In this document: positions 51,135 through 58,551 of the stretch, piece by piece
Layout: the number at the start of each line of letters is the position of its first letter
How positions within the stretch are numbered: the stretch's first letter is position 1
Source: Pirellula sp. SH-Sr6A
GTDB taxonomy: Bacteria; Planctomycetota; Planctomycetia; Pirellulales; Pirellulaceae
DNA length: 64,000 nt
Direction: 5' to 3'
Assembly: GCF_001610875.1 (NCBI RefSeq)
Contig: NZ_CP011272.1
Location: forward strand, 5,437,988-5,501,987
The notes under the pieces: model-generated
Seen by the model: the letters and a program-made list of their open reading frames with translations, nothing else
Told to the model about the DNA's origin: nothing
Databases searched by the model: none
Position numbers and translations under genes: made by a program

Positions 51135-52206
51135 TCGAGCCCGATTCATTCGATGCTGCATCCAACTTCAGTGCTTCGACTTGCTTTTCAAGTCGTTTGA
51201 GAGATTTTCTCATCTCGGGCAATCGGTTGATGGCAGCGAACAATGTGGCTTGCTCCATCCGAGGGATGGCGGGACTGCCGAGCAAGATCTGGTCTTCGGG
51301 GGCGTCCGAGGCGACGCCGCTTTGCGCTCCAACCATCGTGCGCGAACCGATGTGGATATGGTCCCGCAATCCAACTTGACCAGCGAGCACGACATATTCA
51401 CCGGTGGAGGTGCTCCCCGCAATTCCGACTTGCGAGCAGATCAAATTGTGTTTACCGATCGAGCAGTTGTGGCCGATCATGACCAAGTTGTCGATCTTGG
51501 TCCCCGCACCGATTCGCGTCGCGCCAAAGGTTCCGCGATCGATGGTGGTGCTCGCACCGATTTCGACATCGTCCTCGATCTCGACCCAACCTAATTGAGC
51601 GGTAGAAACATGCTTTCCATCGACCATGCGATAACCAAATCCATGCGCACCGAGCACGCAATTGGCATGAAGCACTACGCGATCGCCGAGCACCGTGCCT
51701 GGGTAGAGGACAACGCCTGGGAAGATCTGGCAATCCTCACCGATCTTGCATCCCTCCATCACCGTGGCACCGCGATGGATATGGGTTCGGTCTCCAATCT
51801 GAGAGTGGTCGCCCACGTGAGCATGTGCCTCCACGACGGCAGAGAGACTCACCTGGGCTGTTTCAGCAACCACCGCGGTGGGATGGATGCCTGTCGCCGA
51901 GCGTACAATGCAAGCGGGCCGGAAGATCTGGCAGATTTGGGCAAAAGCCTCATGTGGGTTTGGAACCACGATCTGGGGAATCGAGCAATTGGGAAAGGTT
52001 TGTCTTGTCACGCACGCTGCAGCACGGGAGTTCTCCAATCGCGGGAGGTACTTCTCGTTATCGATCAAGGTGATGTGGCCGGGCTTTGCATCCGCAAGGG
52101 GAGAGGCCCCTGTGATCAAAGGGACGTTCGATTGAGATTCATTGCTTCGCGCGAACAGTTCGCCGTGGACGCGGTTTGCTAGCGTTGCAAGATCGATGGC
52201 GGTCAT
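51127..52206 (-). CDS. lpxD: UDP-3-O-acylglucosamine N-acyltransferase LpxD
   Basis: The ATG at 52206 has AAGGAC upstream and matches the family start (MTAIDLATLANRV). The product has 359 residues. The N-terminal uridine-binding domain is followed by a left-handed beta-helix of hexapeptide repeats (IHPTAVVAETAQVSLSAVVEAHAHVGDHSQIGDRTHI ...). The motif VLGAHGFGYRMVDGKHVSTAQLGWVEIEDDVEIGASTTIDRGTFGATRIGAGTKIDNLVMIGHNC includes the catalytic His of the family (NLVMIGHNC). The C-terminus is a coiled coil. It adds the second, N-linked acyl chain in lipid A synthesis. Confidence 0.96.
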   Translation of the reverse strand: MTAIDLATLANRVHGELFARSNESQSNVPLITGASPLADAKPGHITLIDNEKYLPRLENSRAAACVTRQTFPNCSIPQIVVPNPHEAFAQICQIFRPACIVRSATGIHPTAVVAETAQVSLSAVVEAHAHVGDHSQIGDRTHIHRGATVMEGCKIGEDCQIFPGVVLYPGTVLGDRVVLHANCVLGAHGFGYRMVDGKHVSTAQLGWVEIEDDVEIGASTTIDRGTFGATRIGAGTKIDNLVMIGHNCSIGKHNLICSQVGIAGSTSTGEYVVLAGQVGLRDHIHIGSRTMVGAQSGVASDAPEDQILLGSPAIPRMEQATLFAAINRLPEMRKSLKRLEKQVEALKLDAASNESGSNE

Positions 52207-52416
52207 CTTGAAGTCCTTTTCTGTCCGAGGATTGACCCTGCTTCCGCAGAGGGGATTCATGAGCGGGACTATACGTGATCTGAATTACCAAAATCAACGC
52301 AGTTTTCCTCCCCTACCCATTAAATCGATGTTGGCTTAGTCTTCGCAATTCCACTAAACTAACGCGCGGCGCAAGATAGGTAGGACGCCGCGGTTCGCAG
52401 CACCAGGGAGGGGGCG

Positions 52417-53685
52417 ATGGCAAAAGAGTCGATTCGGTTTATCCACGCAGGTGATTTTCATTTAGAACGCCCGATGCAGGATTTGCTCGATCTGCCCGAG
52501 CATCTCAAATCCCAATTGGTCGATGCCCCATGGAAGGCGGCCGAGACAATCTTCGAGACTGCGATTGTCGAGAATGTCGACTTCGTGCTGCTCGCAGGGG
52601 ATATTCTGAATCCCGTTTCGTGCGGCGCAGCGGGGCCCGCTTTTCTGTTGGAACAATTTGAAAAGCTAAATCAAAACAAAATTCAGGTCTTCTGGGCGTC
52701 GGGTACGGTGGACGATCCCGAACGATGGCCCGAAGCCGTCAGCCTCCCACCCAACGTTCATTTGTTTTCCAAGAAGCAAGTCGAACCGGTTATCTATCGT
52801 CGAAACGGAACGCCTCTCGCCACCATCCTCGGCCGATCCAATGATGGTCGCGAATCGATTCGCGCCGCCGAATTCCAAATGGATGAAGACGATACCTACA
52901 CCATTGGCTTGGCTCACGGTGTGGCGGAACGGGATACACTCATCAGTCAACGAATCGACTACTGGGCTTTGGGAGGTAATCATCAGCGACAAACGCTTCA
53001 TGGTGAAGCTCCCCACATGCGGGTCTGCGGAACGCCTCAAGGGAGATCGTTCCAAGAAAGCGGTGCACATGGTTGTTACACTGTGGAAGTGGATGGGAAC
53101 CACGATGCGCAAATCGTTTCGACGGATGTCGATCTATTTCGCTATATCACCCAGACGTTGGACGCTGAGGATCTCGCCATGGGACGCGACATCAGGCAGT
53201 TGATGTCCAAGCGGATCTCCAAGCTGCAATCCGAAAACGGCACGCGACATTTGATCATCGAGTGGAAGATCGAAATGGATCTCGAAAATGCCGCCATGGT
53301 GGGGCCTGCTGCTCTCGAAGAAATGTTGGGTTGGGTCCGTCGCGAATACGGACATGGTGCCTGCAGCGTATGGTCAACCGACATCGAAGTCCTTTCGCCG
53401 AAGACATTCCCGAGCAAATGGCAAGAAGAAGATACCATCCTCGGTGATTTTCTTCGTACAGCTACCGATACCCGCAAGGCTCTCGGCAAGAACATCAACC
53501 TCAAGCCTTTGGTAGAATGCGAAACGCCCGGAACGCCGGTATGGCAATCGCTTTTGGATAACGACGAACCGACCACAGTCACGTCGATGCTTGATAAATC
53601 AACCCTATTGGGTGTGGATATGCTCCGCGGGCACAAAATGGATCTGCTCGCACCCACACGACGCTTCGGAGGAATGAAGTCATGA
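52417..53685 (+). CDS. YhaO/SbcD-like metallophosphoesterase with degenerate active-site motifs
   Basis: The protein has 422 residues. Metal-site motifs I (AGDFHLE), II (LAGDILN) and IV (GLAHG) are normal. Motif III, usually GNHD, reads SGTVDD, and motif V, usually GHxH, reads LGGNHQ. Two or three ligands or catalytic residues are therefore changed. The rest aligns with the DNA-repair exonuclease family: YWALGGNHQRQTLHG, RVCGTPQGRSFQESGAHGCYTVEVDG, and a helical capping domain. It overlaps the start of the YhaN-like ATPase by 4 bp, the classical arrangement for an SbcCD-like complex. The nuclease may be inactive, use an altered metal site, or act as a structural subunit. Confidence 0.88.
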   Translation: MAKESIRFIHAGDFHLERPMQDLLDLPEHLKSQLVDAPWKAAETIFETAIVENVDFVLLAGDILNPVSCGAAGPAFLLEQFEKLNQNKIQVFWASGTVDDPERWPEAVSLPPNVHLFSKKQVEPVIYRRNGTPLATILGRSNDGRESIRAAEFQMDEDDTYTIGLAHGVAERDTLISQRIDYWALGGNHQRQTLHGEAPHMRVCGTPQGRSFQESGAHGCYTVEVDGNHDAQIVSTDVDLFRYITQTLDAEDLAMGRDIRQLMSKRISKLQSENGTRHLIIEWKIEMDLENAAMVGPAALEEMLGWVRREYGHGACSVWSTDIEVLSPKTFPSKWQEEDTILGDFLRTATDTRKALGKNINLKPLVECETPGTPVWQSLLDNDEPTTVTSMLDKSTLLGVDMLRGHKMDLLAPTRRFGGMKS

Positions 53686-56600
53686 AGGTCCGCGACATCC
53701 AAATCGATGGCTTCGGTGTTTGGTCGGGATTGTCTGTGGATTCCCTGCCCGAGGGAATGACTGTTTTCTACGGGCCCAATGAAGCGGGCAAAACGACGTT
53801 GATGCAGTTCCTCCGGACCATGCTGTACGGTTTCACGGCCGATCGACGTCAGCGATATCTGCCTCCAGTTTTCGGGGGCAAGCCTGGCGGAGCGATGCGA
53901 GTAACCGGTCCAGGGGGAGGTTACGAGATAGCTCGCCGCGCGACGTTGAACGATCCTTCCATCGTGGGACAGCTGACCGTCACGAGCAGCGACGGAGTTA
54001 CCCAGGGGCAGCATCGTCTCACCTCCTTGCTCGGCAGTGTCGATGAATCCATTTTCACCAACGTTTTTGCAATCGGATTGCGCGAGCTGCAAGAGCTGAG
54101 TACCCTCGACGATACCGCTGCGGCGGACGAGCTTTACAAACTTTCGAGCGGTTTGGACCGAGTCTCGCTCGTGGATGTCATGCGGCAATTGAAGGGTGCA
54201 CGCGGCCAAATCGTTTCAACCGAAGCCGACCAAGGCCAGATGGCGCTCATGCTCCAACGGCGAGAGAAGCTTCGCGATGAAATCGAGGCGCTTACCGTAC
54301 GCGGTCGCCGATGGGGTGAGCTGGCCGCTCACCGCCGCAACCAACAAAACGAAATAGAAGAGCTAAAACTCCGAGTCGGCCAGTGGGAGCTCGAGTCGAA
54401 GACCGTCGAAACGGCGATCCAAATTCGTGAGCCCTGGCAGTCGCGCGAATCGACGAAGACCAAGCTCAAATCGTTGAATGCTCGTGTCGATCTTCCCGAT
54501 AACAGCTACGTCCGCTTGGAAGAGATCCAACGCGAAATCGAAGAGAAACGAGAGCTGGTCCAATCGATCCGAGAAGAACGAAAGGCTCTTCGCCAGCGGG
54601 CCACCAATTTACCTGTAAGCAAAGGGATTCTCACGCTCGCAGGAAAGATTGACGCAGCCAATGAACAAGGACCTTGGATTACCAGCCTGCAACTGCAAAT
54701 CCAACGGCTTGAATCGGAGTGCCAACAATCCGAAGAGCAGTTGCTCGAAGATGCCAAGCGATTGGGGCTCACGGAGCAAGACCAAGAGGCTTTGCTCAAT
54801 GATAAGCGATTGGCCAATCTGCCAGACCTTTCCAGGCAAGCGATCAGCCAATTGGCAGGCCCCGCGCGGGACGTGCGAAGCTACCAAACACGGTTGAAGC
54901 AAGCCAAAGAGCAAGGACTCAACGATAAAAAAGAAGCGTCCCGGTTGGCCGCTGAGATCGAGGGATTTCTGTCGGTACAAGGTGTGAGCGATCTCCAAAC
55001 AGCCCATAAGAGCGCTCATGATTTGCTGAGCAACCTTCGCAAGGTGCAGCAACTCGATGAACGGATTGAAAAATATCGCCGCCATCGCAAAGAGATTGAG
55101 GACCAAGCGGTCGACTTGGAATCGGAAGAGGTCTTTCCGATCGACGATGCAAGACGCCTGCTGCTCCCTTTTGTCGGCGGCTCGATGATGCTCGTACTGG
55201 GGCTTGGAAAGTTCCTTGGCTGGAACTTGATGCGGGCGTCACGCATTGCCGCGAGCGGCACGGCGCAAGTCCCTGCCCAAAGCGAGCAAACGATCGGATT
55301 TCTCTTGGTTCTCGTCGGGATCGGATTGCTGTGTTACACATTCTTTAAATGGAAGAGCTTGGAACAGGATTCGAAAGACGAACTGGACAGCTGTGACTCG
55401 CAGCTCGACGCCGTCGATTCCCAGCTTCGTAAAACCGTTCAGGAACGGGACGAGTTGCTCGAATCACTACCCGAACACACCGGAACCCTGGAGCAGCGCA
55501 TCCGCGACGCCGAAAGCGATCTGGTACAGTGCGAGAATTATCTCCCGACGTTGCACAATCTCCAAGCCGCAGAGCAGCGCTATGAAACAGCAAAGCAACA
55601 TGCGAAGGAGGCGATGCATGGTCTGAAATCGGCCAGATCATCTTGGAAGAGGATGCTGAGCCAGCTTGGAATGGCCGAATCCTTGTCCCCTAAGAGCATT
55701 CGCATTTTGGCTGAGGGCTACGAATCGCTTACGCAAACGCGACGTCGGTTGAAGGCGCAGCAAGACGAGTTAGCCCAGCGAAAAATCGAGCTCTCTACGG
55801 CCATGCAACGTATCGAGGCTCTGTCGCTCCAATTGAAAGTTGCGATCGAAGAGTCCAATCAGGCGATCAAGGATGCGACGCGTCCGACTTGGGGCGATCC
55901 TAATGAATCGCGCCGAGATGGCGTGCGCGTTCCCCAAGAAGCAAAACGCGAAGAGCGCCGAGATCGAGAACGGGATCGAGATCGGGATAAGGACCGAGAC
56001 AGGGATCGCAGAGATCAACGTCAGCGAGACGAGCAGATCTCCCTGCGGGCCGCCGCCGCTGCCGCAGCACCCGATAACAGCGAAGGGCCTTTGCTTAGAC
56101 TGCAGGAGCTCACCAACACCCTCGCCCAGCACAAACAGTACATCGTATTGCGTAAAGAACTCAAATCGCAGGACGAAGAGCTGTCGCGAAAGCAGAAGAT
56201 TGCCACGCGAGGGATGGAGAAGTGGATTCGAACACGACAATCGCACCTCGCCGACTTGGGTGTCGAGGACGCGGAGCAGCTACAGCAGCATTTGCAAATC
56301 AAATCGGAATATCTCCGCTTGGAGAACGAGGTAGCGCAATTGGATCACCGCATCCGAAGTACGATCGGTGGTCATGTTCCGTATGAGACCGTCATGCGAC
56401 TTCTCGAGAATACCCCGGCACATGAGCTAGAAAAGCGATGGGAAACGCTCGGTCAGCGCATTACCCAAGCCGAGGAAAGAGTTGCTGCTCTTCTGCAACG
56501 GCAAGGGGAGACGTCTCAGGAGATGAAGAGTTTGGCCGCCGATCGCCGCATCGCGGAAGCGAAATTGGAACTTGCCAGTCTCGAAAGGCAGATCGCTGCC

Positions 56601-57563
56601 TGTGCAGAACACTGGAGAACCCTCGGTGCGACGACTTGCATGCTTGAGAAAGTCTGCGAGGTATATGAGACCGAGCGACAGCCTGAGACCCTCCGCGAGG
56701 CTTCGGCCTTCTTGAAGCAACTTACCGATGGAAAGTATGTGCGCGTCTGGACGCCTCTCGGAAAGAACGCGTTGCGAATCGATAACGATAAAAACCAGAG
56801 TTTGCCTTTGGAGGTGCTTAGTCGAGGAACTCGAGAAGCCGTTTTCATCGCATTGCGATTGTCCTTGGCGGCCGCTTACTCGCGCCGCGGAGTGACGCTC
56901 CCATTGGTCCTCGATGACGTGCTCGTGAATTTTGACTCCATTCGAGCTAGCTTTGCTGCTCAAGTGCTTCGCGATTTCGCAGCATTAGGTCACCAAGTCA
57001 TCATGTTCACGTGCCACGAACATATCATGCGAATCTTCCACGATATCGGTGTTCAAGTCCGTGTTCTCCCGGCGCAAGGCCAATCGGGAGAAGCGAAGGT
57101 TTATCAACCCCACGATCTACCGGTGGAAAAGCCAATACGCTTGGCCGTCGAGGTGGTTGAAGTTCCCGAACCGATCGTCGAACCAGTCGTCGAAAAACGG
57201 ACCAAACCGAAGCCAGCTCCGATTGCACCCGCAGCGGAGGAGGTAATACCAAATGTCGAGTTGCCACCAGTACCCGTCGCGCCGATCGTAGTGGAGCGTC
57301 CCACTATTTCTGAGCCTCAAGTAGAGAAAGAGGAATCGGTCGTCCCGGTCGAGCCTCTGGTGCTCAAGCCGCGACGTCAACCGGTGCCTGCCATGCACAC
57401 GGTAGACGAGGACGAATCCATGCCGTTCGCCATGTGGTACGAAGAGGAGGCAACCCAAACACCGGCAGGGGATCCTGCGGAGCGTCTTTGGAACGAGCTC
57501 GATCGTATGGATCTCCCTTTCGAAGGTGAACCCCATGACCTCTGGTGGAGCGAAGCCAAATAG
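53682..57563 (+). CDS. YhaN/SbcC-like AAA family ATPase with long coiled coil and C-terminal extension
   Basis: The protein has 1293 residues. Walker A is FYGPNEAGKTTLMQFLRTMLYGF near residue 29; the C-terminal half of the ATPase has PLEVLSRGTREAVFIALRLSLAAAY (signature) and LPLVLDDVLVNFD (Walker B). Between them lie long Gln/Glu/Leu/Arg coiled coils and two membrane-spanning stretches near residues 490-560 (LLLPFVGGSMMLVLGLGKFLG; IGFLLVLVGIGLLCYTFF), as in the YhaN group. A run of alternating Arg/Asp (residues about 760-790) interrupts the second coiled coil. After the ATPase the final 160 residues form a Pro/Val/Glu-rich tail ending EPHDLWWSEAK. It likely links DNA processing to the membrane. 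Confidence 0.88.
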   Translation: MKVRDIQIDGFGVWSGLSVDSLPEGMTVFYGPNEAGKTTLMQFLRTMLYGFTADRRQRYLPPVFGGKPGGAMRVTGPGGGYEIARRATLNDPSIVGQLTVTSSDGVTQGQHRLTSLLGSVDESIFTNVFAIGLRELQELSTLDDTAAADELYKLSSGLDRVSLVDVMRQLKGARGQIVSTEADQGQMALMLQRREKLRDEIEALTVRGRRWGELAAHRRNQQNEIEELKLRVGQWELESKTVETAIQIREPWQSRESTKTKLKSLNARVDLPDNSYVRLEEIQREIEEKRELVQSIREERKALRQRATNLPVSKGILTLAGKIDAANEQGPWITSLQLQIQRLESECQQSEEQLLEDAKRLGLTEQDQEALLNDKRLANLPDLSRQAISQLAGPARDVRSYQTRLKQAKEQGLNDKKEASRLAAEIEGFLSVQGVSDLQTAHKSAHDLLSNLRKVQQLDERIEKYRRHRKEIEDQAVDLESEEVFPIDDARRLLLPFVGGSMMLVLGLGKFLGWNLMRASRIAASGTAQVPAQSEQTIGFLLVLVGIGLLCYTFFKWKSLEQDSKDELDSCDSQLDAVDSQLRKTVQERDELLESLPEHTGTLEQRIRDAESDLVQCENYLPTLHNLQAAEQRYETAKQHAKEAMHGLKSARSSWKRMLSQLGMAESLSPKSIRILAEGYESLTQTRRRLKAQQDELAQRKIELSTAMQRIEALSLQLKVAIEESNQAIKDATRPTWGDPNESRRDGVRVPQEAKREERRDRERDRDRDKDRDRDRRDQRQRDEQISLRAAAAAAAPDNSEGPLLRLQELTNTLAQHKQYIVLRKELKSQDEELSRKQKIATRGMEKWIRTRQSHLADLGVEDAEQLQQHLQIKSEYLRLENEVAQLDHRIRSTIGGHVPYETVMRLLENTPAHELEKRWETLGQRITQAEERVAALLQRQGETSQEMKSLAADRRIAEAKLELASLERQIAACAEHWRTLGATTCMLEKVCEVYETERQPETLREASAFLKQLTDGKYVRVWTPLGKNALRIDNDKNQSLPLEVLSRGTREAVFIALRLSLAAAYSRRGVTLPLVLDDVLVNFDSIRASFAAQVLRDFAALGHQVIMFTCHEHIMRIFHDIGVQVRVLPAQGQSGEAKVYQPHDLPVEKPIRLAVEVVEVPEPIVEPVVEKRTKPKPAPIAPAAEEVIPNVELPPVPVAPIVVERPTISEPQVEKEESVVPVEPLVLKPRRQPVPAMHTVDEDESMPFAMWYEEEATQTPAGDPAERLWNELDRMDLPFEGEPHDLWWSEAK

Positions 57564-57632
57564 GGACTTTTGGGTTCGCTTCGCTATACTGGTGGGAACG
57601 CACGTCGCTCCCTCTATCCCCATCGAATAATT

Positions 57633-58088
57633 ATGTTGCGAAGAAAGCTCCTGCTCGGTTTTGTGATCGCTATCCCCTTCTTGTCTTGTGGGAGCATTCC
57701 TGCTGCCATGGCGGAAGATCCCCAGCCGCCGAAGAAGGAATTGAAGCACACCACCGATTCGTTGGAGCAAGTTAAAGAACGGATTGAGAAGAAAAAGGCG
57801 GTGCTCGTCGATGTCCGAGAACTCGTCGAGTGGAACAACGGGCACATCGCGGGTGCGGTCCATCTTCCGTGGCGTGGTATGCAAGAGAAGCCAGATGCAA
57901 AGAAGTATCGGGAGCTAATTCCGGAAGGGACGATCGCGTACACCTACTGCGAAGTCGGCTATCGATCTCTGAAGGCAGGTGCCATGCTCGAGAAGTTTGG
58001 TATCGAAGTCCGTCCTCTCAAGCCTGGCTACAAAGAACTTGTCGCTGCTGGCTTTAAGAGTGATAAATATGACTTGGACGGCCGTTGA
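57633..58088 (+). CDS. Exported rhodanese-like domain protein
   Basis: The ATG at 57633 gives a signal peptide (MLRRKLLLGFVIAIPFLSCGSIPAAMA); a longer frame adds 21 unconvincing residues. The product has 151 residues. A rhodanese domain follows: AVLVDVRELVEWNNGHIAGAVHLPW, and the active-site loop TYCEVGYRS with the catalytic Cys and Arg. It would transfer sulfane sulfur or bind sulfur species in the periplasm. The Cys in FLSCGS could make it a lipoprotein. It lies 70 bp after the YhaN-like gene on the same strand. Confidence 0.85.
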   Translation: MLRRKLLLGFVIAIPFLSCGSIPAAMAEDPQPPKKELKHTTDSLEQVKERIEKKKAVLVDVRELVEWNNGHIAGAVHLPWRGMQEKPDAKKYRELIPEGTIAYTYCEVGYRSLKAGAMLEKFGIEVRPLKPGYKELVAAGFKSDKYDLDGR

Positions 58089-58551
58089 AACACAGAATTT
58101 CGCAATGGATTGATGGCCCCGGACGTCGTCTCGGTCGGGATGAAAGAGCAAGAGGCTCGCTCCGAGGTGGTGACACGTAGGCTTGTCGGCTGAAGGTCAA
58201 TCAGAATATCGCATGGCACGCGAGATGGCGGGTTGAGAGAGCTCTTTGAGCAAGATAATGCACCGAGCACTTGGAGCTGACGTTTGGTCCTGGTCAATGA
58301 TTCTGCGTTTCTGGTATCCACCTTCGGTGGAGCGTGTACGCGTGCGGCTGGCTGTTAAACGAAGGGATGCCGAGCGGGGCGGTTTGCAAACGATTGATAT
58401 GGCAATGGTTTTGTGTGTCCCTACGGGGACTATCGGTGCTCCAACTCTGCATGTCACGTTCAACAAAAAAGTCCCATAGGTCGCATGCGACCTATGGGAC
58501 TTACTTCTTATTACAGACTTCTTTTAGGGACTTTCGTTTGTCCTCGCAGTA
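58089..58551. other. Intergenic region between rhodanese and metalloprotease genes
   Basis: This 463-bp region lies between convergent genes. Frames of 60-97 codons occur on both strands, none with a ribosome binding site or protein-like composition. A minus-strand frame at 58197-58466 overlaps a small hairpin (GTCCC-TACG-GGGAC). Its right end holds the perfect 34-bp palindrome described separately. I suspect the 58.2-58.45 kb part is a repeated or decayed element, but this cannot be shown from one window. Confidence 0.4.
58462..58502 (-). terminator. Perfect 34-bp palindrome with U-tract, terminator of the metalloprotease gene
   Basis: Bases 58469-58502 form a perfect palindrome with 17-bp arms (AAGTCCCATAGGTCGCA and its complement) and no loop spacer. 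On the minus strand it is followed by TTTTTTG, so it reads as an intrinsic terminator 50 bp after the metalloprotease stop; on the plus strand no U-tract follows. Confidence 0.75.

Noticed and set aside
58197-58466. 89-codon minus-strand frame downstream of the rhodanese gene
   Set aside because: No start signal, atypical composition and overlap with a hairpin; kept only as part of the non-coding region description.
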